This document shows, one piece after another, positions 37,781 through 51,280 of a DNA stretch of 64,000 bases (within the stretch, counting starts at the first letter, position 1; every line of letters starts with the position of its first letter). The notes under the pieces are model-generated. The model did not search any database. It was not told the origin of the DNA and saw only the letters and a program-made list of their open reading frames with translations. The DNA comes from Polydactylus sextarius (Eukaryota > Chordata > Actinopteri > Polynemidae), in NCBI GenBank assembly GCA_016801845.1, contig CM028908.1:18332547-18396546 (forward strand), written 5' to 3'. The translations under genes were made by a program, and so were the position numbers.

Positions 37781-38550
37781 CACCTTCCAATAAACGACCA
37801 ACACTCCTTACTTCTGTCCACTTTCTCTCTCTGAACAGGAAGTCATATTATTCACTGTGGAAATAAGATTGTAGCTCACCAAGCCCAAACCTCTTCCACC
37901 ACTCACTTTGCATATAATTTACCCTTTTCCTCTCCTCTTTATTGCTCATGGGTCTTTGATATTTTATAACAAAATAAGGGATGATGTGAGTGATTTAGTT
38001 TGGTATTGTTTGGAAAGTGACACACACCAGGGTCTGACAGAAAGGCGCAGCAGGAACTGATTCAGGCCTGTTTGCCCTGCAAAGAGATATTGGCATTTCG
38101 ACCAGAGGGGTCCATGCCCATCATTAATGACCTTTTCAAACACACAGCACAGGCTGAATACATTGCATTGAGGGTAGATTGTTGAACCTCTAGCTAGCCT
38201 AGAGCTGCTTTGTTCTCTGGAGTGTTTACAGCTGCATAAATCAAAGATTAAAAGATTTTGATATCTTGCCTTTTAACACCAACAATAAAGACAGTAGTAG
38301 GTATGAACAGGAAAGGAGCCATAGTGTTGTTTAATATGTAACGTGTGTAAATTGCCTGATGCAAAAACAAACATAAAGATAAATGTGTAAACATATTTTT
38401 CTCAGGTATCTTTAGAGGCAGTGAGTCATAATTTATTACCAGCTCTTATATATTTACAAGTTAATAGTCGGCATTAAGTGATCTAATGGTATGTTGTAAA
38501 CATTAATGGACTTTCTACAAGGATGATGACGGTTCTTACTTAGCATCAAC

Positions 38551-38576
38551 AAAAAAAAAAAAAAAAAAAAAAAAAA
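38551..38576. repeat. Poly(A) tract, 26 bases
   Basis: An uninterrupted run. No retroposed body is recognised upstream. Confidence 0.95.
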
Positions 38577-40740
38577 CTTGAACTGTATTCTTATTCATTT
38601 AATTAATTAAAGTAAATATTACACATTTTCTCTCAAATTTCGTCATTTCAGTCTTTGGAAGTCAGTGGAATGCACTTTAGTTTTTTGTATGAAAAATGTA
38701 AAAATTTTAAAAACATAGCTAAACATACTGAAAGTGATTGTATGCCATGAATGATTATGGGTTAATACAAACAGAAAGTGACAGTAATAAAGCACTGCAG
38801 GATGAATAGACAGACTGACTGGCAATGAGAGCAAGACAACTTCCTCCGTCTGAAGCATTACTTCCTGAATTTCCATTTCAATCAGCGGCAGCCTCCTAGG
38901 AGGCCCCCGGCCCCCGAGCCTGGGTGGGAGGAGTCGAGCCCCCTTATTGCCAACAGTGGTTAGCATCGAGTAGCACAGCCTGACGTCTCTGCGTTGTGCT
39001 CCTTCTGCTGCTATTCTTTTTCACACCTGTGAGGAACCAAAGAGAGTTTATATGCAGCACAATCTCCTTCTCCCCCTCCTTCAATCTGCGAATCTCACTA
39101 TCTCTTCCCCCGCCCCTCTACCACTGCAAACACCTCGCTATCTTTAAGCACGATGTGATAACACCAAACTCTCCTTTGGAACTATATACAGAAGTTGGAA
39201 GTCTTACTAAACTTTGCTTCCGCTTTTCTGTAGTCATCACTATACTAAATGGAAAATAATTGAATGCCTCTAACTATAAGGACTACTCAGTAGATTCTTG
39301 TCTGCCCAAAGGGCTTGTTTCTTCTTAGTTCAGACATGGGTCATTGGAGTTGGTCATTACATATTAGTGTCTTCAGGCTTTGGGAATGGAGATCCTATTT
39401 AAGGGTATAATCTAACCATATAATCTGGGTTAAAAGGTGGCTGCAGTGCTCAAAACTCTAAATCTGTATCCTCTATGTATGTGACATGCGTTGCCACAGA
39501 CGCATGGCTCTGCTGTGGAGCGGAAGCAGCACTTTCTATCTGTAAGTGGGATGCACTGATGCTCACTGACATAAATAGGTCCTGCATATTTGGCAACACA
39601 TTGCCTAGATATATTTGGATGTGTTGCAATAAAACCTCTATTTGCTCTCTCTTGCTCGCTTTCGCTCTGTGTTTTATATAAGACTGTCACAACTAAAATG
39701 TTTTATCTCTTTGTCCAAATGAATTGTAGGGTAACAACTTCTTAATATTCCCATTGTTTATGCGGCGAGCGTCACACATAATGTCCTCTTAAATTCAGAT
39801 GTGCTTACGAAAAATGGGGATAAAGTGATGAGAAGAAAAAAATTAGGCTAGAGTAAGTGATTATTGTGCTCCTTCTCTTTGTGCAGCTCATTCTTGCTTT
39901 CTATGTGCTGTCAATACTGTAAGTAAGATGAAAGAGCCGTTTAGGTGAAATACAATAAAGACATTTCTGGCCTCCGGACCCAGTGGCCCAGGATCAATGG
40001 CCGCCAGGCATGTTTTCCCGTAACTAACATATATGAATACCAATACCATTAGAAGATGTATCTCTAGTTAGTCACAAAGATTTTTTTCTCCCATGATTAG
40101 AGACCAGTCATGCATAAGGAGAACATTACTTCACCGAGCTTTGTTGTGCTCCTTACGGTAAAGGCTGAAGCTTAAGGGTATCTTCTAAATGTCAGAGAGA
40201 TGATTCTTTGCATTGACTCACACATTACATTGGATTATTTTTGTTTGCCATAGGAGCCCATGCAATGATATCCGTGGCTCAGCTCTATGAAAAACCTATT
40301 GATCTTTCCATAACAGACTGAATATAAGCTCACACATGCAAACAATGAGATCTAGTAGTTATTCCCTGTGGCTAAATCAGACCTTCGGGTTTTTTTAACA
40401 TGGTTACTTCTGCCTGTTTTGCATCTTATACGGCTTGAATGTATAATCCTGTCATGCCTCCTGGATATTTGTATAAATACAATGGCACTGTATCTTTAAA
40501 TGCCAGCAATTCTGATCATATTACAGTGCCTAGCATTACATAGAGATACTTTTCCCTCAAAAGCAAAAGATCATGCAACAAAATAACCTTTTGCATTTCC
40601 ACACTTTCTCCAGTTCATGTCTGAAAAATACTGTGCCAAAACAATTTTGCCTCAGGAGTGAAATCAATAACAGAGCAAAGACATATGGCTGAGAGATACA
40701 CACGGCTTCCATACCTATTGCCTTTAAAATGTAGTGTAAG

Positions 40741-40757
40741 AAAAAAAAAAAAAAAAA
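40741..40757. repeat. Poly(A) tract
   Basis: Seventeen A in an AT-rich setting. Confidence 0.93.
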
Positions 40758-42704
40758 CAACAGGTGTGTTTTTAACAAAATTCAGCTGTGTTATAGAATG
40801 GTATGATAAATGCAGTTTGACCACAGAAATAAATACACTACATGCATTTCTCCTCATATAAGAGGCAAATGATAACAATGCAGTATACTTGAACTTTCTC
40901 CAGGGGCAGAAAATGCTGTAGAACTGAGCTAATGCACCAGATCACCTCATCTGTAAAAATCTGTCACATTGCACAGCTCATATTAATTACTAAAATTCAT
41001 AGTTGGCTTCATTAGTAACACTTATATGGTTGTATTAATTAACATGGCATATGCACTAATTAAAGGATAAAGCTGCATGGATGAATAGGCTTCTTGCAAA
41101 CTAAGTATGTGGAAAAGTGCCTGAGAAAAGTGTTTAAAGAATCTTTTAATTGTTCTCCCTGAATCCAGGTTTGCTTAAAAGTGTGTTTCATTTTACACCA
41201 AGGGGTGAGGCTCTGTAACCACACCCACCAGTGATGTCACAATTTAGTGATCACTCCCACACCCAGTGCACATATACACGACTACTAATAGAATCAGGAA
41301 GGTTGTAAAGGTGTTATTATAAACCCATCAGAAAGTTTAGGTTAGCTTTATATAATACCCTTATCTAGTCTGTTGGCATCAGTCTTCTAGTCTGCAGCAG
41401 TTGGTAGATATGTAGCAATGAGATGGGGCAACTTTGGCTTGATGTCAGGGTGAAGATCTGGTATCAAAGCTATTTTGCATGTTGTTGTCAGAACAAGCTT
41501 ATTGTGTTTGCGTTCATATCTTTCTATGAATATTACCAGGCACATTCTCCTCCTGTGTACAAATATGCTTACAAGACTCTGTTCCTTTTTTTTCCATTTC
41601 CCTTTCTGCAGGAAAAAGAAGACATCTTACGACAGCACGTGTCTTTTAAATAAACTGAGCAAGTGTTTGATGTGTAAAAGTGTATACAAGACATGTAAAT
41701 AGAATGCCATCAGCTTCTCAGCATCTGTCTGTCAGAGTTTTGACTTGTCACCAATGCTCGTCTTCATCTATGCACATTTCTGTCTTATGTGCATTTCCTT
41801 TCTGCCTTGACAAGAAAGCAAACTGGCAAGTGTAGCCTGAGGCAGAGCAAGTGAGCCTTTGTTCAAAAGGTTATACATTTGTGCTCATGCTGATAGAGGA
41901 TAGAGAACTTTGAAATCCAATGGCTTAGCAACTATTTGAAATTGTTTCATCTGGGACAAAATGATCACAGATGTATTTGAATATACCAAAGAAGCAGTAA
42001 AATTATATTCTGGAGATGCTCTTGGCAGCTCTGTAACAACACAATTCGTATTTTTTTATCAAAAGAAAGTCTAACAAGCGTACCTGTGTGAGTTATTAAT
42101 GAACCTCCTCAATTAAAGTGACATTTTGTTGAATTATTTTTTTTTAAACATGAAAATTAAAGGGATATTACAACACATTTTAAAAAAGTTTTTGCATTGA
42201 AACATCAGGATCATTTCAGCTTGCATTCTCCATCTGTATGTTCAAGACAGTTCAAAGAGAATAGCTACAACAGAGCAGCTCTCTACACCAAAGGGAGAGC
42301 ATGAGTTTGCCCAATAATCCACTGCCCATTTAGTCATATTTTGTATTCAAATGTGAAATGTTTGGGACATGCCAAGTGCATAGATGGACAAAGGGAGGGT
42401 AGATTAAGCTGTAGAATGTTTCCTGCAATGAAAAACTGCAGTTTTTTATTTTTAAGATGCAAACAGGTCTTAGATCCACTTTTTAAATTTAGGTTGCATA
42501 TCATTTTAAGACAAGTTATGACCTATAATTATATTCCAGCACAGCTTTGAAATTCATATATTCACAACTGTAAGAACAAGTGCATCAATTACTCAGATTT
42601 CAACCCCAAAAAAAGAGGAAAAATTGTTTATTATTATTTTTTATTATATTAGGCATCCAGTCCTAGATATCAGTATTATATATATAAGAGTCATGTTTTA
42701 CTTA

Positions 42705-43052
42705 GAGGGCTACACAGTGTTGCTGTGGTTAGCACTATTACTTCACAGCAAGAACTACATCTGACCCGGGGTCTTTCTGTGTGGACTTGGATGTTCTCCC
42801 AGTGTCTGTGTGGGTTTTCTCTCTTTGTACTGTGGCTTCTCCCCACAGTCCACAGACATGCAGGTTAGGTTGATTGATGACTAAATTGCCTGTACATGTG
42901 AATGTGAGCGTGTCTAGTTGTCTCTCTCTCTAGATGTCCACCCTGTGATAGACAGGAAACTTGTCCAGGGTGAACCCTGCCCTCACCCACAGTCAGTCAG
43001 TCCCCCACAACCCTCAACAGGATAAGCAGTACAGATAATGGGTGAATGGATG
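42705..43052 (+). mobile_element. Mermaid/DANA-type tRNA-derived SINE
   Basis: The head GCTGTGGTTAGCAC matches a tRNA-like A box region. It is followed by CTTCACAGCAAGAACTAC, CTTTCTGTGTGGACTTGGATG, GTTCTCCCAGTGTCTGTGTG, CCCACAGTCCACAGACATGC, CTAAATTGCCTG, CCCTGTGATAGACAGG, and an end block of AACAGGATAAGCAGTACAG then ATAATGGGTGAATGGATG. This is the block order of Mermaid/DANA-type fish SINEs. A second, reversed copy at 60,690-60,890 shares the TCTACGGGCAATTTAG region. The B box is degenerate (GACCCGGGGTC), so it is probably no longer transcribed. Confidence 0.82.
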
Positions 43053-44244
43053 TTTGACTTTTAATCTTGAGATCTCTTCCAAACCTTTTAATCTCTAAAG
43101 CTTACTCACACAAACAAACACACACAGTCATGGTCTGAAAGGAAATGGTTGTACTGTTAAATCGAGAATTGATTGTTATTCATGGACATCTATCTGGACA
43201 AACAAACTTCAAGTTACATTTTCTTCTGTGAATACCTGCTGCTAGTTCAAATCATTTTTTTTTCACTGAAAATAGAATGAACTGCCATTTAATTCTTTAT
43301 GATGTATATGTGAGGTTTTAAAACACTCATGCACAGTGTATCTTATGTTCTTGTATCCTTTCAATATTTTCTGCTGTATAACTCAGCCTTTGGAAATAGC
43401 CCTACATGAACAGAACCCCCATTGGGTGATATAAAAGCCATCTAAAGGTCACAGTCAGCCAAACCTCCCTCCCTCCAGAGGCACCAGTGTACGCTGATGT
43501 GACCACCATTGCTGTTTACTTCATAACCCAAAACATTTGTTCATTTCATTTGTGGCTTTTAGAGGAACTAAATATCCTAGGGATGATTAGCCCTTTCCAA
43601 CATCTGATCTTACCATGAGCTCATTAAAGATACATGATCTACACTCCAGCTTTGGCTGTTGGATAACTGCTTTTTTATCTCTCTCTCTCTCTTTCTCCCA
43701 TCTGATGCAATTAAAAAGTTAGTATTAACACAAGTAAGTCCACCCTCTAGGGGATTTACATACATATAGTGTGATGACAACTTGTCAAGGCACACATACA
43801 GGCCATTACATATACAGTTTACATGTGCCAGTATATTTCCAGCTCTGTGATGTCCGTGAACTTAAATCAGGGCGTATAAGGATGCAATTTCATGGATGTC
43901 ATGCATATAAATACTCGGTGTAGATCTTCTGTATGTTGGGTTCTCAGTGTGAATTCACTGTAGCTAATAATTTTATAAAGCTTATTGAAAGAGTTTATAG
44001 TTTATAGGGCACATTTAAATAATAATAAACGAGGGCTAAATTGCTTCAGAGAGAAATTAAATATAATTAAATACACTGAGAACACTGAAATTTAAACATC
44101 TAGATGAATAAATAAACTAGTATAATAAATGAATTCACAGTTATTATGTAGTGCTTGTGAAAAAGTAAGTCTTAGGTAACATTTTCAAAGCGGAAACAAA
44201 TAAGGAAGACCTGTCAGCGATGAGTAAACTGGTGGCAACACTAA

Positions 44245-44670
44245 CAGTCTACAGCCATAAGACTGTTACTGGATAAAATGGCACCCTGAGCTAAATGCTA
44301 ATGTTAGCTTGATAACATGTTAACAGTGATAATTCCAATGCTAATGGTGCTCATTTTTATCAGGTATAATGGTTACGATGTTCACCATCTTAGTTTAGCC
44401 ACTTACCATTAGTGCTGATTGGATGCAAACCAATGTGTTGGACAAATCAAATATTTATTAAGTTTGAGTTGATGGTGGTGCTAAACAAAGAAGTTTGGGG
44501 GTCACAAGGGCATGTACCAATGTTTATAGAAATCCATTCAATCACTTCGGTAAAGACTGAAATTGCTAATATTCTGTTGGAAAATAAGGAAAAAGCAGCT
44601 AGTGCAGAAAATCAATAGTATTCATTCTCTGGAGAAAGTTTGGACCAAACCAAAATGGTGGACAAACCCA
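44245..44670 (+). repeat. Dispersed teleost repeat, near full-length copy
   Basis: The block order is AGTCTACAGCCAT, CCCTGAGCTAAATGCTAATG, TCAGGTATAATGGTTACG, GTTCACCATCTTAGTTTAGC, GTTGGACAAATCAAAT, GATGGTGGTGCTAAACAAAG, TAGAAATCCATTCAATCAC and finally GGACCAAACCAAAATGGTGG. I recognise this as a frequent repeat of spiny-rayed fish that contains multiple GCTAAC/TTAGC words. A reversed, interrupted copy is at 36,600-37,780. I cannot name the family with confidence. The reading frame at 44,412-44,618 is incidental. Confidence 0.7.
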
Positions 44671-44862
44671 CTAGCGCGTCTTTGTTGCTTCGTTTCGTTT
44701 ATTCACAGAGCCATTTCTAGATTGGCAGGAAATTCTCCATAGATTTATTCTATATTAACAATCAGCTTCAGAAAGAGTGGAAGTGTTAAGCCTAGGCAAC
44801 AATTCAAACTCCAGGTACAGCCCTGGTCCCACTTACATCTGTTATTGTGTGTGTACGTGTCA

Positions 44863-44911
44863 GACAGAGAGAAAGAGAGGAGAGCAAGAGTGAGAGGGAG
44901 GGAGAGAGAGA
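44863..44911. repeat. GA-rich purine tract
   Basis: Irregular GAGA/GGGAG units. Confidence 0.85.
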
Positions 44912-46959
44912 CTCATATTTCAGTATTGATATCGTAGATTTCACACACCAGGCACCAAACTGTCTGAACACTTTCAAAGAAGCTCCTTGCAGCAATAAAG
45001 CCTCTGTCTTATGCCAACAGAGACTTATATGTGTCCAATCAATGACCAACTTTCCTAATTGTTTAAAAAGCTTCTGCTGTATCGCTGTGACAGTTCTATT
45101 AGGAAACACTTCTATTGTTTCTGACATCGACTGAAAGCAAATACATCCCCTTTTAGATGTCACATCTTTTTGATTGTTTATACCCAGTCTCCAAAACCAT
45201 CCCACAAAAAGATTCCACACCAAAGGTCCAAGATCAAATGTTGAAGGATTCATCCAACAACAGAAGGCAGGGAACTGTTCCTACTTCCTTGTGCTCTAGC
45301 ATCTATAATACATGACCCACTATCAAGGACCATCACAGCTCAGAGCGACAGTCTTGGTAGAGCACACCGGTCATTCAGGGTCGCAAATCCAGTAATCTAT
45401 ATTTCAGGAGTTATCTTGCAAAAGCAAAGCCCCTTCGTTCTTTATGATGAGTCATAAAAGATATCTTGTTGTTTTCCCCTATACTTTTTTAATCTTAGTT
45501 TTAAGTGCCTCATCAATCTTTCATGCAGCTGGTCTTCCTGTCTTTTGTGTGATGGCTTTGATGTTAGCCTGCACTTTCCCCTACCTGAATCCCATGTATT
45601 TTTCATTTCCATTCTGACAAGCAGCTGTGCATTCACAATGCATTCTACATTACATTGTCTGACATATTAGTTTATGATAATAATAAAGTATTGGTCATAT
45701 AAGGAATATTAACATCCAGGGATGAGTTACAATGTGACAATTGTGTTCTGTCAGATAAATCAAGGTCAAAACCCCCAATTTCACAGCTTGTGCAGATTAG
45801 AATATTTTCCCACCATTTATATGTTTGTTCCCTGAAAGTTTTGATAACATACTACTACTGAAGGGATGATCATACTGAAAATAATAGGTACATATTGCAG
45901 CCATAAATTGGGCTAAATTTATTCAGTACAGGGATGGATGCACTAAGTCCATGCAGCACTTGTGGAAGTTCACTGCTTGAGGTTTACAGTGCTTCTGCTG
46001 TAGTATGTATGGCACAAAGTAGCGCAGGGTCAGTTGGGGGTATCATTAATTAAAAGCATGTGTTCCATGGAAGTACCCCTCTGCAATGCAATAAAACAAG
46101 TTTATAGGCCTCTGCTGCCCATATTCTTTTTCCCCACTTTTCATCTCTATGACAAAATGCCCTCTCCCTGGTCACAACATAACTCTCTGCCCACTGACAG
46201 CTCCAGGATTACGACTGTGGGGAAGAGGGCGAGGTGAGAGGGAATGGGAGGTAACAACCCGACTCCTCAAAGTCATCATGTCAGCCGTAGATTACAGAGT
46301 ATCCTCTCCCTCACTCTTCTGGCAGGCGGACAGTGTGCAACAGCATGCATGCTGATCAGTAGTCGGAGAGATAAGGGAGGAAAGACAGCGAGGAAAGGAT
46401 CGTATGGCCTGGTCCCTGGGAAAAAAAGCCACCTGATGCCACAGCTACTGGTGCAACCCAGGCGCCTCTCACTCCTTCACTCAATAGGTGGAGACAGGAA
46501 GGGCTGGTGTTATCTGAGTGATATGACTGGAGCCTAAGCCTGTGTTGTTTGTGTCTATGTTCACACCAGAGGCTGCTCGTGTGGTTGTTTCTGGAATAGC
46601 CGCTCACATTAATTCATGGATACACACAATATATATACATTTTCAAGGAAGTCACATATGTTATATTAATTCGACTCAGCTACTCTATGAGTTGCAGTTT
46701 AGTTTACTTTGAGATTTTTCTGAACTGAGGCTCCTGACTTATTGAGTCAGCTAAATGATTTTCATCTCCGATGTGCTGTCTTGTTCTATGTAATGCCCTA
46801 ATCTTTGCAGCTGTGGATGTCCATGCTGTCTAGTTTCATATGCAAGATCAGATTCAGACTAAGACATGTACAGATGAATTTGAGAAGATGTAATTTCCAA
46901 TCAGTTTTGTCTCTTACTTATTTTACCTTTTACGATATGCACTTCAAACTTCCACATAG

Positions 46960-47219
46960 TATGAAGTGTGCTGCCCCACAGGAGAGTTCAGGATACAGCC
47001 AATCAGGAGGAAGTGGCCTTTTAAAGAAGTTTCTTAAGGAGGTCTGAGCTAATATCATTTTTTTTTTTTTTTTTTTTGCCATAGGCTCATTTGAGGGACT
47101 GCATAACAGGCAGTTTGAGATGAATAAAGACTTTCTTTTAACTATGGCTGATACAGATACTTGAGAGGTTCAAGAATAAAATTACAGAGCTCAAAATGAG
47201 CATAATAGGTCCACTTTAA
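46960..47219 (+). mobile_element. Right part of a non-autonomous DNA element
   Basis: Recognised blocks are ACAGCCAATCAGGAGGAAG, GGCCTTTTAAAG, AGGCAGTTTGAG, and the end AATGAGCATAATAGGTCCAC followed by TTTAA. These match the right side of a common fish element whose ends carry GACCTATTATGCTCATTTT-type inverted repeats. No left end is seen, so the copy is truncated. A 20-base T run (47,058-47,077) lies inside. Confidence 0.6.
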
Positions 47220-47515
47220 AGCAAGCTTAGAGCTTATTCCTGTCACAACCAACAGTTAAAGAATAGCTGCAAATGCTGTTGTAAAAGTAGAGAACATATA
47301 CTGAATTAGTTAACTAACCCGGTTATGTCAGTTTCACTGCATTAGGAATATCTAAGTTTGCTAAAATTAGTGATCATGGCTACTTTTATACCAGACCAAA
47401 AGCAGGATTAAATGGCGTCCCATCATAGATACCTACAGTGTATGGTTTGATTTGTAGTTCATTGAGAGATTGTCCCCATCGTAAATGTATTTGATTTCAG
47501 CCATTAACTGGTAAG

Positions 47516-48076
47516 TACTCACCAAGCGCTTTATTAGGAACACCTATTCTTATTCATGCACTTATCTAATCAGCCAGTCTTGTGGCAGCAAGTATCCATC
47601 TTGTAGAATGCATAAAACCATGCAGACATAGGTCAAGAGCTTCAGTTAATATGCACATCAACCATAAAAATGTGGGAAAGTGGATCTCATTGCTTTTGAC
47701 TGTCGTGTGATTGTTCATTACAGATGAGCTGGATTGAGTATTTTTGCATCTACTGGGCTTTTACACTCTAGAGTTTAATCAGAAATGAAAAAAGCATCCA
47801 CTGAAAGGCAGCTCTGTGGATGGAAAATCTTGTTGATGAGAGAGGTCAGAACAGAATGGTGAGATTTTCTGGAGCTGACAGATGGGCTATGGTAACTCAG
47901 ATAACTATAGCATCTAAGAACACACAACACATCAAACCTTGCAGTGGGTGAGAATGTCTCCTCAGGTTGCATTCCTGTCGACCAAGAACAGAAATCTGAG
48001 GCTGCAGTGGGGGCAAGTTCACCAAACTCTGGACAGCTGAAGACAATGAAAATTGTATCTGGTCTTGATGCACAAC
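47516..48076 (+). mobile_element. Tc1-like transposon remnant, left half, transposase on the plus strand
   Basis: The left end reads TACTCACCAAGCGCTTTATT then AGGAACACCT, a terminal repeat typical of one Tc1 family in fish. It continues with TCTAATCAGCCAGTCTTGTG and TTTGACTGTCGTGTGATTG. Further in are TTTTTGCATCTACTGGG, CAGCTCTGTGGATGG, CTTGTTGATGAGAGAGGTCA, GGTAACTCAGATAAC, ACACAACACATCAAACCTTG, ACCAAGAACAGAAATCTGAG and AGTTCACCAAACTCTGGACA. These correspond, in order, to the N-terminal half of the transposase gene. Frameshifts are numerous and the remainder and right end are missing after about 48,076. Confidence 0.82.
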
Positions 48077-50972
48077 TATAAATCCATCTTAAATGTGTGG
48101 TCATTCCAGAAAAAAAATCTAGAAGGAAAACTATTGTTTTAGCTAAACACTAGAAAACTAGCCAGCCAGGAACATGCTAGTTAGTATACAATATCTTTCT
48201 AAGATCCTTTATATTTTTTGCTCTTAAGTTCAGTTGCTAATGAGACAGTAACTTCAGACACTCAAGTAACTGTGTGAAACCCACCTTTCTGCATGGCACA
48301 GTTTATAGTTCAACAAAAGAGGTTAAATAAAAGTGTCTGTCCAACACAGCTAATTAGCGACAATAGCTCCCACTCTTCTTGGACTCTGTGCTCCATGAAT
48401 CCCTGAGAGGTCACCACTGATTTTTCTTCATTTTGTTGGAATAAATTGATAGAATGGACTTATAGAAAGCAAAGCTCCTCAGTGAATTGAAAAAGGGTGT
48501 GTTCTATTGCCAACATTTTCAGCTTTTCATTTATGAATGTTCAATTTATTCCTAAAAACAATCCTGCTTTGAAACTAGCTGAGTCAAACTGTCATGGACA
48601 ACAACATTTTGTCAGCCCTCTCAGGTGACATACATACTTTACTGATGTTGTCATGGTAGCGCTGTCACATTGCATGTCTGTCATATGTCAGATTTTCTGT
48701 GGTCCCTGAGTTCAGATCACAAAAACATTAGATGTCAGCCTGCTCTTTGCATCACATTGACTAAAAAATATCATATCTGAAACGTCAAAATGGGAGGGTT
48801 TTCAGCTGCAGTGTGAGTATGCCCTTGTCTTTCCATCTGTCTACCCTGACTCCCTATATCTGTTCCCTCTGTTGGTTGTGTCTGTCTGCGTGTTTCTGCC
48901 TGTGCCTGTCACCTTTCTATCATATTCTCAATGTCTCTTTCTCCCTTGTCTGGTCTTCTTCAGTGTCCCATTTGAACCAATTTCCTTTCCTTCTCTGTTG
49001 TCTCACCTCTCTTCTTTCCTGTGTCCTTCTCACCATCATTTTGTGCCTTTAGATCCTGGCTCTCCTCTTCCTGATCCCAGATGGATTAACATACATTACA
49101 CATTTCACAGTGACTCTGTAATAAAAGACTGTATTCAGCTTGTTTCTCCCTGAGCAGAAACCAGTATGCACATCTCCCCAAGGTCAGGACAGACCTGAAT
49201 AGTCCACCATAATTCATTTTGGGGGTGTGCCAGTACTTTGGCATGCCGTCTATTTTGCATCGCCTTGTGGCCCAGGTGTTGCTTTTAGATTACACAGTAT
49301 GCTCACACAGGCAAAGAGAGGACCTGTAATCAGGTTAGCTGAATAAAGAGACACAGTTCCTCACCCTCTTCATAAAATTACAGCTATTGTCAACACTCAA
49401 GAGCATTTATCCATGAGGCTCTCTCTGTTGAGAAACATGTAACTGTGTCTGATTGTGAGTGTTCAAAGGGAGACGTGCTGCCGTTGCAGTGTGATGTGCA
49501 TTGAGGCTGAAAGAGACAGGAGCAGCAGGATGTGGCAAAGGTGAGGCTAGCCAGTTGATTCACAACCACCACATACAAAAAACATGCCACAGCGCTCAAA
49601 ACTCACACAGACCCTTCTCGCACCTTCCTGTCCTCTTCCTGTCTCTTCTGAGACATTTTGTAGACAGAAGAGCATCTGCCATTATCTCTAAATTTAGTTA
49701 GGATTCCCTTGTTCCCTCAGCATAGATCCATCTGTCTGGGTTATGCAATCACCACAGCAATACACACACAATAGACACACTGTCTGTCTGTCCGTCTATT
49801 ACAGTAATCACTCAGACAAACTGGAGCAGTGTCATTTCACACTATGACCTCACACCCACAGTTTACAAATAATTAATAGCCTTGTAGGAAGACCAGCCTC
49901 ACATCATTAACTCTCATCACTAGAGTTTTTGTGTGTGAAAACTAAAAAAATCAACTGTAAATGCCATGTGAAATCAGACCTGAGTACAATATCTTCTCTC
50001 TCTCTTTTTCTGCATTGTTAAAGCAGCGAATTGCAATTATTGATGTTGGCCCTGAGCTTGCACTTAACGTTCAAAAATATACTTAAATTAAATCACAAAG
50101 TGTACACTATGTTGAAAAAAATAATCTAATGAGCATGTGGGAGGCATGCGTAACAAAAGTGATAGGGAGCTCATGTCCTCTCGCATTCACACTTCTCTCT
50201 AACTACCATGGTTTCATATTCATTTTGTCCATTTTTCCTACAGAGACCCAGAGTCATGGCATTCATCTGAGTTAGGCTCTGTTTTAAAGAGAGATAATGA
50301 GGTTTACTTTCTATATTCTAACACGAAGCAGCATCCACCATAACACTTAGGGGGAATCTTTTGTTATTTTAACAAAGTGAAACAATTACTCTGGGAACAC
50401 AAGAAAAAGAAACCTAGGGAAGCTCTGATATGGTACTTACCGTCAACTTGGTTTCATTCACATACATAAAATTCACTAATACTTCGCTGTTTAAGCTGTA
50501 ATCTCTAAAGACTCCTTTCTGTCTCGCTGGCAGTATGGACAGAGACAGAAATGTAGCATGCAAAGGTCTTCAGCTTAAGTAAAAACAGAATTTGTTAAAG
50601 GCCAAAAAAAACAGACACAGTCAGTGATGTTAGATCATTTTGCTCCAAAATTTTATATTTGATTTCATCAACATTTTTACTTAACGTTATGTTGATGATG
50701 TTTACTTCAGCTAAATTTCTTTTTTGTTGCTTTTTGTTTTCTTCTTTATTTTAAAATGGAGTAGAGATAGAGATAGAGGATTCTAACCATCTAACCAACC
50801 ATAAAACCATCATTTCATCCAGCCACCCGTCCCATGATCATAGTAACAATCTGAAGATCATTCTGGTTTTAAACAAGTCTACAGTTTAGTCAGTCTTCTT
50901 TGGAAGAGAAAACTTTAAGATTACAACCCCCAAACTGGTTTAATGTCGATCAATTGTACTTGTGTGTGGAGC
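48077..50972. other. Non-genic stretch
   Basis: No gene or mobile element is recognised. The region 48,820-49,060 is strongly pyrimidine-rich (TCTCTT/TTTCCTT), which gives cysteine- and leucine-rich reading frames that I do not regard as coding. Confidence 0.5.
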
Positions 50973-51280
50973 TACATCAACCAGCCACAACATCAAAACC
51001 ACTGACAGGCAAAGAACAATAATCATCTTGTTACAGTGCAATGTTTGGTTGGGAAACATTTCATCTAGAAGTTACAACTAAGATCTGCATTGCACAAACT
51101 GACAAGAAATATCTTGAAGAATGTGACAGAGCCCAAAGAGGCCTTGACCCAAACTCTGAACTAGGTTGAGCATTATAGTGTGCTGGAATAATCCAGATCC
51201 ATGATGACCCCACCCCACAACCCATAAGACCCCAATTCCCCAGTGTGTCCATGACCTGATGGGTCAAAGCTGTTTCCTTT
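50973..51280 (+). mobile_element. Internally deleted Tc1-like element (family C), copy 1
   Basis: The left end reads TACATCAACCAGCCACAACA then TCAAAACCACTGACAGGCAA, followed by a block ending ATCATCTTGTTACAGTG. The sequence then jumps to the 3' part of the transposase gene: CCAGATCCATGATGACCCC, ACAACCCATAAGACCCC, and GTCCATGACCTGATGGGTCA. A second copy, in reverse, is at 55,768-56,006 and shares both the terminal and the internal blocks. The middle of the transposase gene and the right end are missing. This is a MITE-like remnant. Confidence 0.78.

Larger units (their letters stand above)
37781..42704. other. Non-genic stretch with simple repeats
   Basis: No gene or mobile element is recognised. 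A GC-rich patch at 38,870-38,945 and the homopolymers are listed separately. A segment starting AATTAAAGGGATATTACAAC near 42,158 resembles the end of a fish DNA element, but I could not find its other end. Confidence 0.5.
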
